Source: an uncultured Eubacteriales bacterium (GTDB lineage: Bacteria; Bacillota; Clostridia; Oscillospirales; Oscillospiraceae). From it: a DNA stretch of 40,323 bases. The stretch spans positions 1-40,323 of the forward strand of contig CAUGSS010000022.1 of the NCBI GenBank assembly GCA_959602365.1, in the 5' to 3' direction. Made by a program: the position numbers and the translations under genes. Under the pieces are notes generated by a model. It did no database searches and had not been told where the DNA came from. It worked only from the letters and a program-made list of their open reading frames with translations. Below, piece by piece: positions 16,301 through 24,873 of this stretch; position 1 is the stretch's first letter; each line of letters begins with the position of its first letter.

Positions 16301-16953
16301 GCATCACAGAGCTCAAGCGCTCCATCAGCGCCCTGGGGGCGGTGAACCTGGGGGCCATCGAGGAATTCCAGCGGGTCAATGAGCGCTACACTTATCTCAC
16401 CGACCAGCGCGCCGATGTGGAAAAGTCCAAGACAGAGCTGGAGGGGATCATCGCCTCCATTACGGAACAGATGAAGGAGATCTTCGCCGTCCAGTTTGAG
16501 CGGATCTCCCAGTCCTTCACCCAGACCTTCCAGGAGCTCTTCCGGGGGGGTAGGGCCTCCCTGGAGCTGGAGGACCCGGAGGACATTCTGAACTGCGGCA
16601 TCGAGATCAAGGTGCAGCCCCCGGGCAAGAGCCTGAAAATCATCTCTCTGCTCTCCGGCGGGGAGAAGGCCTTTGTGGCCATCGCCCTGTACTTCGCCAT
16701 TTTGAAGGTGCGCCCCACCCCCTTTGTGGTGATGGACGAGATCGAGGCGGCTCTGGACGACGCCAATGTCACCCGGTTTGCCCGGTACATGCGCACCATG
16801 ACGGAGCACACCCAGTTTATTGTCATCACCCACCGCCGGGGCACCATGGAGGAGGCCGACGTGCTCTACGGCGTCACCATGCAGGAACAGGGCGTGTCGA
16901 GAATGCTGACGATCAATTTGAACGAAGTGGAAAAAGAACTGCACATCAAGTGA
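13384..16953 (+). CDS. smc: Chromosome segregation protein SMC
   Basis: ATPase of the condensin-like SMC-ScpAB complex that compacts and segregates the nucleoid. The 1189-residue protein has the N-terminal ATPase half with Walker A GPNGSGKS (31-38), a long coiled coil (about 165-510), a hinge (about 520-670, with the glycine-rich NAGGSMTGGS), a second coiled coil (about 680-1030) and the C-terminal half with signature LSGGEKA (about 1090-1096) and Walker B MDEIEAALDD (D1118, E1119). TTG is chosen as start: GAGGTG lies 6 nt upstream and the product then begins MYLKALEIQGFKSF, as in the family. A GTG at 13375 falls inside that ribosome site. The last 22 codons are partly repeated right after the stop codon. 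ftsY follows. Confidence 0.98.
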   Translation: MYLKALEIQGFKSFPDKTVLTFGEDITAIVGPNGSGKSNISDAILWVMGEQSSRALRGGKMEDVIFGGTEKRKPMGYAEVSLILDNSQHIFDRPEAEVMVTRRYYRSGESEYFINKASCRLRDVNEMFMDTGLGREGYSIIGQGKVDAILSVKSADRREIFEEAAGISRYRHRKEEAERKLDHTADNLLRISDKIEELELQVEPLRVQSEKAKKYLVYRDELRGLEISVWMEQLDRLRESSRKLMGDYEAAVLDRDAAAQAQQELYQRSEALAGEMQQREREVERIRGELAQLDEAAGELESALAVLKTEVRNNLQTADRLNREMDQQGDRAQSVAAQIADRERRLAEITGRRRELAQQLAEQEKKAEQARRSAGDLAGELEELRRREELQNASAGDARALLSALAAAQQELLDRDTALSASIQENERRLAAAQSEAEAKGQELSRAREERDGAANVISGFELRRQQRQKRLTAANDRVVKLTMEENALSSRIHMLSEMEKLYEGYSKAVKSVMQAAGRGQLSGVRGPVAGLLKVPDQYAVAIEIALGGAMQNIVVERQEDGKAAINYLKRRDGGRCTFLPMDAIRPNSIQEGGLERQPGFVGIASQLIRFEPQYQNIFANLLGRVIIAEDMDSAIAIARAYRQRYRIVTLDGQVLNAGGSMTGGSVSRSAGILSRGNELERLRGQIGGIQSQLAQARQEAAEAQREEQGAAYELEVAQSQKRELDAAVLRLEGEAGQYDILLDGLRRGLESAREERASLAERLGKSEADADAARARITELEGAAAALRAEAEGKSAGEEAIRQTSRSITEAIAALNLEAAGLEAEAGALEQAMEELRQLQQGLSTDQDQRRELLAACDARDQELKRSILEQETALTARRDQRAALEAEMRTQTEERLRLEGERTQADKDARAKNEQLLALERECARLEQKKNAAELEEKQILDKLWDNYELSHSEAQKQRQELENLQKATRRITELKRSISALGAVNLGAIEEFQRVNERYTYLTDQRADVEKSKTELEGIIASITEQMKEIFAVQFERISQSFTQTFQELFRGGRASLELEDPEDILNCGIEIKVQPPGKSLKIISLLSGGEKAFVAIALYFAILKVRPTPFVVMDEIEAALDDANVTRFARYMRTMTEHTQFIVITHRRGTMEEADVLYGVTMQEQGVSRMLTINLNEVEKELHIK

Positions 16954-17023
16954 CAGGGCGTGTCGAGAATGCTGACCAACCGCCTCAACGAGATGGAAAA
17001 AGAAAGAGCTGCACGACATGTGA
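16888..17023 (+). repeat. Imperfect tandem repeat of the smc 3' end
   Basis: Copy 1 (16888-16953) is the end of smc, from the codons for QGVSRMLT to the TGA. Copy 2 (16954-17023) starts directly after that TGA. The first 23 bases are identical, the next 28 align without gaps with 19 identities, and the remainder aligns with small insertions to a second, now out-of-frame TGA. Read in frame, copy 2 gives QGVSRMLTNRLNEMEKE against QGVSRMLTINLNEVEKE in copy 1. The untranslated copy forms most of the smc-ftsY spacer. Confidence 0.9.
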
Positions 17024-17095
17024 CGGCTCAGGGGCACGCCCGCCGGGGCTCCGCCTCCCGCGTGTATCAAATCCCGCAGACAAGGAGAAATCGAC

Positions 17096-17962
17096 ATGGG
17101 TTTTTTTGATAGAATCAAGAAGATCGGCATTTTCAGCGGCTTTTCCGAGCTGGATGACAGCTTCTATGATGAGCTGGAGGAGTCGCTGATCCTGGCCGAC
17201 ATGGGCATGGACACCACCCTGAAAGCGGTGGATGAGCTGCGCCGGCGCACCCGTGAGCGCCGCATCAAGGATGTGGAGGGCGCCCGGGCCTGTATGAAGG
17301 AGATCCTGGCGGAGATGCTGACGGTGGGCGATCTGCGCCTCCATCTGGATACCACCCCCTCGGTGGTGCTGTTCATCGGGGTCAACGGGGTGGGCAAGAC
17401 CACCACCATCGGCAAAATCGGCCACGACCTGAAGAGCCAGGGCAAGAAGGTGATCTTTGCCGCGGCGGACACCTTCCGGGCCGCCGCCGCCGAGCAGCTC
17501 ACCATCTGGGCCCAGCGCTGCGGGGTGGAGATCATCAAGCAGGGGGAGGGGGCCGACCCCGCCGCTGTGGTCTTTGACTCCCTCTCCGCCGCCAAGGCCC
17601 GGGGGGCGGACGTGGTGCTCATCGACACCGCCGGTCGGCTGCACAACAAGGCCAACCTGATGAACGAGCTGAACAAGATCAGCCGGGTCATCGACCGGGA
17701 GTGCCCCGACGCCAGCCGGGAGACCCTGCTGGTGCTGGACGCCACCACCGGCCAGAACGGCCTGATCCAGGCCAAGCAGTTTAAGGAGAGCGCCGGCATC
17801 ACCGGCATCGCCCTGACCAAGCTGGACGGCACCGCCAAGGGCGGCATCGCCATCGCCATCGCCCAGGAGCTGGGGGTGCCGGTCAAATTCGCCGGGGTGG
17901 GCGAGGGGATCGACGATCTGAAGCCCTTCGACCCGGTGGCCTTTGCCGACGCGCTGATCTAA
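17096..17962 (+). CDS. ftsY: Signal recognition particle receptor FtsY
   Basis: GTPase that docks ribosome-SRP complexes at the inner face of the membrane for cotranslational insertion. The 288-residue protein has the NG domain only: helical N domain (1-80), then G1 GVNGVGKT (95-102), the DTFRAAAAEQL block (125-135), G3 DTAG (177-180), G4 TKLD (241-244) and GVGEGIDDLKPF near the end. The acidic A domain of longer FtsY proteins is absent, as in many Firmicutes, so membrane contact must rely on the N-terminal amphipathic MGFFDRIKKIGIF. AAGGAG lies about 7 nt before the ATG. It follows smc by 142 bp, most of which is the repeated smc tail. Confidence 0.97.
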   Translation: MGFFDRIKKIGIFSGFSELDDSFYDELEESLILADMGMDTTLKAVDELRRRTRERRIKDVEGARACMKEILAEMLTVGDLRLHLDTTPSVVLFIGVNGVGKTTTIGKIGHDLKSQGKKVIFAAADTFRAAAAEQLTIWAQRCGVEIIKQGEGADPAAVVFDSLSAAKARGADVVLIDTAGRLHNKANLMNELNKISRVIDRECPDASRETLLVLDATTGQNGLIQAKQFKESAGITGIALTKLDGTAKGGIAIAIAQELGVPVKFAGVGEGIDDLKPFDPVAFADALI

Positions 17963-18039
17963 TAGATGGATATGCCTTGTCCCCCGCCGGCGGCGGGGCG
18001 GGGTTATGAACTGATACAGGGAGGATGTGCAACAGAACC

Positions 18040-18762
18040 ATGGCTAGACTAGACGGACGGGCCAACGACGAACTGCGCCCGGTCAGGATTATTCCCAATG
18101 TGAACGAATTTGCCGAGGGCAGCGTTGTAATCGAGTGCGGCAGGACCCGGGTCCACATCACCGCCTCGGTGGAGGACTGGGTGCCCCCCCATGTGAGCGA
18201 GGGGGAGGGCTGGGTGACCGCGGAGTACAATATGCTGCCCCGGGCCAACCGCACCCGCTCCAGGCGGGACATCTCCAAGCTGAAGCTCAACGGCCGCAGC
18301 GCCGAGATCCAGCGGCTCATCGGCCGCTCTCTCCGGGCCGCGGTGGATATGAAGAAGCTGGGGCCCCGGCAGATCACCATCGACTGCGATGTGCTCCAGG
18401 GGGACGGGGGCACCCGCACCGCCTCCATCACCGGCGGCTTTGTGGCCCTGGCTCTGGCGGTGAAAAAGCTGATGGCCGACGGCGTGTTGGCGGAAAACCC
18501 CATCATCCACAGCGTGGCCGCCGTCTCCGCCGGCATTGTCCAGGATGTGCCCATGCTGGACCTGCAATATGAAGAGGACTCCAACGCCATGGTGGATCTG
18601 AACTGCGTCATGACCGAGGCGGGGAAGCTGATTGAAATCCAGGGCACCGGCGAGGGCCGGCCCTTCACCCTGGCGGAGCAGCAGACGCTGGTGGAACTGT
18701 GCGCCAAGGGCATCCGGGAGCTGAGCGCGATTCAGCGGGAAGTGGCAGGTGATGTGCTGTGA
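18040..18762 (+). CDS. rph: Ribonuclease PH
   Basis: Phosphate-dependent 3'-5' exoribonuclease that trims tRNA 3' ends; a hexameric ring in the cytoplasm. The 240 residues cover the whole fold, with RSRRDISKLKLNGRSAEIQ-like substrate-binding segments and the phosphate/active-site block LQGDGGTRTASITGG. The start MARLDGRANDELRPV matches the family, although GGGAGG lies 15 nt upstream; the in-frame ATG at 18025 abuts that ribosome site and would be poorly placed. It is the first gene of a tightly coupled set: its TGA overlaps the GTG of rdgB. The 77-bp gap after ftsY holds only a G+C-rich inverted stretch with no T-run. Confidence 0.96.
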   Translation: MARLDGRANDELRPVRIIPNVNEFAEGSVVIECGRTRVHITASVEDWVPPHVSEGEGWVTAEYNMLPRANRTRSRRDISKLKLNGRSAEIQRLIGRSLRAAVDMKKLGPRQITIDCDVLQGDGGTRTASITGGFVALALAVKKLMADGVLAENPIIHSVAAVSAGIVQDVPMLDLQYEEDSNAMVDLNCVMTEAGKLIEIQGTGEGRPFTLAEQQTLVELCAKGIRELSAIQREVAGDVL

Positions 18763-19376
18763 AGGCGGTACTGGCAAGCCATAATCCGGGCAAACTGAAG
18801 GAGATGCAGCTCTGGCTGGAGCCCCTGGGCCTGGAACTGGTGCTGGAGAGCGACCTGGGGCTGGATATCCAGGTGGAGGAGATTGGCCGCACCTTTGAGG
18901 AGAACTCCCTGCTGAAGGCGGCCACCGTGGCCCGGGCCACCCGGATGCTGGCCATCGCCGACGACTCCGGCCTGTGTGTGGACGCCCTGGACGGCGCTCC
19001 GGGCATCCATACCGCCCGCTACGGCGGGGAAGGGCTCAGCGACCGGGAGCGGTGCATGCTGCTGCTGGAGAATATGAAGGGCCAGATGACCCGGGCGGCC
19101 AAGTTCGTCTCGGTGGTCACCTGCGTGTTCCCCAACGCGGACATCGTCTCCGCCCGGGGAGAGCTCTTCGGCGCCATCGCCTATGCCCCCATGGGGGCGG
19201 GGGGCTTTGGATATGACCCGGTGTTTTTTGTCACCCATATGAAGAAAACTCTGGCCCAGATGACCATGAAGGAGCGCCAGTCCTGCTCCCACCGGGCGGC
19301 GGCCATCCGCAACCTGGCGGTCAAGCTGGAGGAGTATAAGGAGAAAATGCGGAAGGAGGGGATCGAGTGGAATTGA
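18759..19376 (+). CDS. rdgB: XTP/dITP diphosphatase (RdgB/HAM1 family)
   Basis: House-cleaning nucleotide pyrophosphatase that hydrolyses dITP, XTP and ITP to monophosphates, keeping deaminated purines out of DNA and RNA. The 205-residue protein has the substrate-binding SHNPGKLKEM at residues 7-16 (usually ATxNxGK), the catalytic ADDSGLCVDAL followed by GAPGIHTARYGG, then GGFGYDPVFF and the C-terminal SHRAAAI. A GTG start overlaps the rph stop codon (GTGA), so expression depends on translational coupling. rph-rdgB is a common bacterial pair. The end overlaps the yhbY start by 10 bp. Confidence 0.96.
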   Translation: MKAVLASHNPGKLKEMQLWLEPLGLELVLESDLGLDIQVEEIGRTFEENSLLKAATVARATRMLAIADDSGLCVDALDGAPGIHTARYGGEGLSDRERCMLLLENMKGQMTRAAKFVSVVTCVFPNADIVSARGELFGAIAYAPMGAGGFGYDPVFFVTHMKKTLAQMTMKERQSCSHRAAAIRNLAVKLEEYKEKMRKEGIEWN

Positions 19377-19675
19377 CCAGCAAGCAGCGCGCCCAGCTGA
19401 GAGCCCTGGCCAACGGCATCGACCCCATTGTGATCGTGGGAAAAGACGGGCTGGGGGACAACCTGATCGCCCAGCTCAATGACGCCCTGGAGGCCCGGGA
19501 ACTGGTGAAGGGCCGGGTGCTGGAGACCAGCCCCCTGACCGCCCGGGAGGCCTGCGAGCAGCTCTCCAAGCTGACCCGCAGCGAGCCGGTGCAGGTCATC
19601 GGCAGCAAATTTGTGCTCTACCGGCAGTCCCATCGCAAAGACAAGAAGGATAAAATTGTCTTGGTCAAAAAGTAA
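19367..19675 (+). CDS. yhbY: YhbY-family RNA-binding (CRM-domain) protein
   Basis: Small ribosome-assembly-associated protein; YhbY binds pre-50S particles in E. coli. The 102 residues form a single CRM domain: N-terminal MELTSKQRAQLRALANGI, the GxxG loop in VGKDGLGDNL (about 25-34) and a C-terminal VIGSKFVLYRQS, ending with a Lys-rich tail. The GTG start lies inside the end of rdgB (10-bp overlap), preceded by GGAGGGGATC. In Firmicutes this gene is regularly linked to nadD and yqeK, as here. Confidence 0.94.
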   Translation: MELTSKQRAQLRALANGIDPIVIVGKDGLGDNLIAQLNDALEARELVKGRVLETSPLTAREACEQLSKLTRSEPVQVIGSKFVLYRQSHRKDKKDKIVLVKK

Positions 19676-19723
19676 GTGCCGACCGGGCCCCGACCCGGAC
19701 AGCCAACAAGGCGGGAGGTTCCT

Positions 19724-20917
19724 ATGAAGATTGGAATTTATGGCGGCACCTTTGATCCCATCCACCGGGGGCATATGGCGGCGGCCCGGGCGGCCAGCGG
19801 GGCGCTGGGGCTGGACAAGCTGCTCATCATCCCCGACGGCACCCCACCCCACAAGGCCCAGGACGCCTGCGGCGCCTCCGGGCAGCACCGGCTGGAGATG
19901 GCCCGCATTGCCGCCGACCGGCTGGGCCTGTCCATCCCGGTGGAGGTGCCCGACCTGGAGCTGAAGCGCCCTGGAAAGAGCTACACCAGCGACACCCTGC
20001 GTCAGATCCACAAGCGCCACCCCAAGGACGAGCTGTGGCTGCTGATGGGGACGGATATGTTTCTGACCCTCCACCGCTGGCACGAGCCGGAGGTCATCTT
20101 CTCCCTGGCCGGTATCTGCGCCTTTGGCCGGGCCGAGGGGGACGGGGAGGACCTCTTCGCCCCCCAGCGGGAGCTGTTGGAAAAACAGTATCACGCCCGG
20201 GTGACCACCATCACCCTGCCCGGCCTGGTGGAGGTCTCCTCCTCCCAGCTGCGGCAGCGGCTGGAGGCGGGGGAGCGCCCCGAGGAGCTGGACCCCTCGG
20301 TCCGGGGCTACATTCTGCGCCACGGCCTCTACGGCACCCATGCCGATCTGAAGCACCTGGGCTGGGAGGATCTGCGGGCCTGCTCCTATTCCATGATCCG
20401 CGCCAAGCGGATTCCCCACGTCAGGGGCTGCGAGGAGGAGGCGGTGCGCCTGGCCCGCCGCTGGGGGGAGGAGGAGGACGACGCCCGGGCGGCGGCCATC
20501 CTCCACGACTGCACCAAATATCTCAATTTGGAAGAGCAGTTGTCTTTGTGCAGAAAATATGATATTATCCTGGATCATATGGAGCGGGAGACGGTCAAGC
20601 TGCTCCACTCCAAGACCGGCGCCGCCATCGCCCGCTGGGAGTACGGCATGCCGGAGCGGGTGTGCGACGCCATCTGCTGGCATACCACCGGCAAGCCGGA
20701 TATGACCACCCTGGAGAAGATCCTCTATATTGCCGACTACATGGAGCCCACCCGGGACTTTGACGGGGTGGAGAGGCTCCGCGCACTGGTCTATGAGGAC
20801 CTGGACGCCGCGGTGCGGCTGGGGCTGGAGATGAGCGTGGAGGACCTGACCGGCCGGGGCGTGCCGGTCCATCCCAACACCCTGGGCGCGCTGCGCTTTT
20901 TGACGAAAGGAGAATGA
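19724..20917 (+). CDS. nadD: NadD-YqeK fusion: nicotinate-nucleotide adenylyltransferase / Ap4A hydrolase
   Basis: One 397-residue frame joins two enzymes that are separate adjacent genes in Bacillus. Residues 1-203 are NadD, making deamido-NAD from nicotinate mononucleotide and ATP: GIYGGTFDPIHRGHM (4-18, with the nucleotidyl-transfer HxGH-type motif), a TPPHK loop, LLMGTDMFLTLHRWHE and the VSSSQLRQRL end. Residues about 212-397 are the HD-domain YqeK, a symmetrical Ap4A hydrolase: H232, H261-D262 in AAILHDCTKYL, H295, H320 and D338 in ADYMEPTRDF. ATG is chosen at MKIGIYGG, with GGGAGG 5 nt upstream; an open extension of 16 codons has no ribosome site. The stop overlaps the rsfS leader. Confidence 0.96.
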   Translation: MKIGIYGGTFDPIHRGHMAAARAASGALGLDKLLIIPDGTPPHKAQDACGASGQHRLEMARIAADRLGLSIPVEVPDLELKRPGKSYTSDTLRQIHKRHPKDELWLLMGTDMFLTLHRWHEPEVIFSLAGICAFGRAEGDGEDLFAPQRELLEKQYHARVTTITLPGLVEVSSSQLRQRLEAGERPEELDPSVRGYILRHGLYGTHADLKHLGWEDLRACSYSMIRAKRIPHVRGCEEEAVRLARRWGEEEDDARAAAILHDCTKYLNLEEQLSLCRKYDIILDHMERETVKLLHSKTGAAIARWEYGMPERVCDAICWHTTGKPDMTTLEKILYIADYMEPTRDFDGVERLRALVYEDLDAAVRLGLEMSVEDLTGRGVPVHPNTLGALRFLTKGE

Positions 20918-20919
20918 CG

Positions 20920-21288
20920 ATGGTAGACGCCGTTGTGACCATGACCGCCGCCGTTCGGGCGCTGGACAAAAAGAAAGGGAAAAACCTGCAGGTGCTCAAA
21001 ACCGGGGAGCTGACCACCCTGGCCGACTACTTTGTGCTGTGCACCGCCGGTTCCACCACCCAGATCAAGGCCCTGACCGACGCCTGCGAGGAGGCGGTGG
21101 AGGCCGCCGGGGGCGAGCTGCACCACAAAGAGGGCTTCCGGGACGGGGGCTGGGTGCTGCTGGACTTCTCCGACGTGGTGGTCCATGTGTTCCTGGAGCA
21201 GGAGCGGGACTTCTACGACCTGGAGCGGCTCTGGGCCGACGCCGAGAGCGTGGACATCACCCCCTACCTGGAGGACGGGGAAGCGTGA
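20920..21288 (+). CDS. rsfS: Ribosome silencing factor RsfS
   Basis: Binds ribosomal protein L14 and blocks 30S-50S joining when nutrients run out. The 122-residue protein has the family blocks DYFVLCTAGSTTQIKAL, KEGFRDGGWVLLDFSDVVVH and FYDLERLWADAE. Two ATGs compete: the one at 20914 overlaps the nadD stop (ATGA) but sits one base from the ribosome site, whereas AAAGGAG is 7 nt from the ATG at 20920, so the latter is chosen. The order nadD/yqeK-rsfS is conserved in Firmicutes; the LytR-family gene often found between them in Clostridia is missing. Confidence 0.95.
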   Translation: MVDAVVTMTAAVRALDKKKGKNLQVLKTGELTTLADYFVLCTAGSTTQIKALTDACEEAVEAAGGELHHKEGFRDGGWVLLDFSDVVVHVFLEQERDFYDLERLWADAESVDITPYLEDGEA

Positions 21289-21336
21289 ATCGCCCCGGAC
21301 AAGAGAGAGTAAACTAATTAGAAAGCGTGATACAAG

Positions 21337-23766
<2,430 letters not shown>

Positions 23767-23796
23767 GGCAGTTTGGCCTGTTTCAGCCAAAAAGCG

Positions 23797-23830
23797 GCGG
23801 ATTGTCAAACTAATACTTGACAGAATCCGC
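23797..23830. repeat. Inverted repeat overlapping the rpsU -35 box
   Basis: GCGGATT-GTCAA (23797-23808) pairs with TTGAC-AG-AATCCGC (23817-23830): 12 bp with a 2-nt bulge and an 8-nt loop. The right arm contains the TTGACA of the rpsU promoter. It could be a weak terminator for leuS (no T-run follows) or an operator for rpsU. Confidence 0.55.
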
Positions 23831-23845
23831 TTCACAGCGTAAAAT
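23817..23845 (+). promoter_or_regulatory. Sigma-A promoter of rpsU
   Basis: Perfect TTGACA (23817-23822) and TAAAAT (23840-23845) with a 17-bp spacer. The predicted leader is about 75 nt and contains ATGCCC (23876-23881) and GGGCAT, which could pair just upstream of the GGAGGGAGG ribosome site and modulate translation. Confidence 0.8.
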
Positions 23846-23926
23846 ACCTAGGTAAGGCTAAGAATTTGGCTGTTCATGCCCTGTTGTCACATAACTCCCT
23901 GGGCATTTCGGAGGGAGGGAAATTAG

Positions 23927-24109
23927 ATGTCTGAAGTCCGCGTCAGAGAGAATGAGTCTCTGGACAGCGCCCTGAAGCGCTTCAAGCGCAGCTGCGCCAA
24001 GTCCGGCGTCCTGGCTGAGGTGCGCCGTCGTGAGCACTACGAGAGCCCCAGCGTCAAGCGCCGCAAGAAGTCTGAGGCTGCCCGCAAGAATCGCAAGAAA
24101 TACTATTGA
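23927..24109 (+). CDS. rpsU: 30S ribosomal protein S21
   Basis: Small basic protein of the 30S platform near the anti-Shine-Dalgarno end of 16S rRNA. The 60 residues match Firmicute S21: MSEVRVRENESLDSALKRFK, then a central helix and a Lys/Arg-rich tail ending RKNRKKYY. Codon choice is strongly biased to CGC/AAG, as for highly expressed genes. GGAGGGAGG lies before the ATG. It is monocistronic: its own consensus promoter lies upstream and a strong terminator follows 17 nt after the stop codon. Confidence 0.98.
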   Translation: MSEVRVRENESLDSALKRFKRSCAKSGVLAEVRRREHYESPSVKRRKKSEAARKNRKKYY

Positions 24110-24126
24110 TTTCTCATGGAGATCAG

Positions 24127-24159
24127 AAAGGGCTGTTGCGTCTGCAACAGCCCTTTTTT
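24127..24159 (+). terminator. Intrinsic terminator of rpsU
   Basis: A 13-bp stem (24127-24139 with 24144-24156, containing GGGCTGTTGC and GCAACAGCCC) with loop GTCT and a run of six T residues (24154-24159). This is a textbook rho-independent terminator. Confidence 0.95.
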
Positions 24160-24187
24160 CTTGTCCCTGCCCCGGCGGTGGAAGCGG

Positions 24188-24225
24188 CCGGGCGGCGCCG
24201 GAGCAGGATCCTGAGTGCCGCCCGG
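24188..24225. repeat. Inverted repeat in the leader of the P-loop gene
   Basis: CCGGGCGGC (24188-24196) pairs perfectly with GCCGCCCGG (24217-24225). The 20-nt loop contains a second palindrome, CAGGATCCTG (24204-24213). It lies about 50 nt before the next start codon, after the rpsU terminator. No T-run follows, so its role is unknown. Confidence 0.5.
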
Positions 24226-24276
24226 GGCACAGAGTGCCGGGGAGAGAGATACGCCAGCAGGAGAGGGGAGAGCACC

Positions 24277-24828
24277 ATGAAAATTGCCGTCATCGGATAC
24301 AGCGGCAGCGGAAAGTCCACCCTGGCCCGGCATCTGGGCCGTCAGTACGGCCTGGATGTGCTGTATCTGGACAAGGTCTATTGGCTGCCGGGATGGCGGG
24401 AGCGGCCGAAAGCGGAGACTCAGGGCATGGCGGAGGCCTTTCTGGACACTCACAGCGCCTGGGTCATTGACGGCAACTACACTTCGTTCTCCTTTGAGCG
24501 GCGTATGGCCGAGGCGGACCGGATCCTTTTTTTGAATTTCAACCGCTTCCGCTGCCTGAGCCGGGCTGTGGCGCGCCACAGAGCCTATCGGGGCAGGAGC
24601 AGGCCCTCCATCACCGAAGGATGTCCGGAAAAGATGGATTGGGAATTCTTTTGGTGGATCCTCTGTCGGGGCCGAACCGCCCGGCAAAGGGCGGTTTTCC
24701 GCAGCTTGTCGGCCCGTTATCCCGGCAAAGTGATGGAAATCAGAAACCAGCGTGCGCTGGACCGCGTCTACCGGGGGGAGGGGCTGGAGGTTGCGCCGCC
24801 GGGACGGGGAGAGCGGGAGACCCGCTGA
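24277..24828 (+). CDS. P-loop NTPase, adenylate-kinase-like (FlaR/DNA topology modulation type)
   Basis: Small cytoplasmic nucleotide-binding protein of 183 residues. The Walker A motif GYSGSGKST lies at residues 7-15; a DKVYWLPGW segment follows, then WVIDGNYTSFSFERRMAEAD and LFLNFNRFRCLSRAVARH, which mark the family often annotated as DNA topology modulation protein FlaR or AAA family ATPase. The WEFFWWIL segment near residue 130 is also typical. The true substrate is unknown; a small-molecule or nucleoside kinase is possible. ATG has GGGGAG about 6 nt upstream. It stands alone between the rpsU terminator and a convergent unidentified gene. Confidence 0.8.
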   Translation: MKIAVIGYSGSGKSTLARHLGRQYGLDVLYLDKVYWLPGWRERPKAETQGMAEAFLDTHSAWVIDGNYTSFSFERRMAEADRILFLNFNRFRCLSRAVARHRAYRGRSRPSITEGCPEKMDWEFFWWILCRGRTARQRAVFRSLSARYPGKVMEIRNQRALDRVYRGEGLEVAPPGRGERETR

Positions 24829-24873
24829 CTGGCCCTGGAGCCGGGCGGGTTCCCCGCGCCGCCGGCGCCCCGG

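Noticed and set aside
13399..17130. A 1243-codon open frame on the minus strand across smc and ftsY
   Set aside because: It is the antisense of smc, made possible by G+C-rich codons; its product is Gly/Leu/His/Pro-rich with no known domain and no ribosome site. The same applies to long frames opposite trmFO, topA, lysS, leuS, aroB-aroC and pheA.
17963..18039. G+C-rich inverted stretch as a terminator between ftsY and rph
   Set aside because: The C5GCC/GGCGGGG segment can fold but has no T-run, and rph lacks a clear promoter downstream of it, so readthrough is more likely.
21289..21336. T-box or other tRNA-sensing leader before leuS
   Set aside because: The gap is only 48 bp and contains no terminator or T-box sequence.
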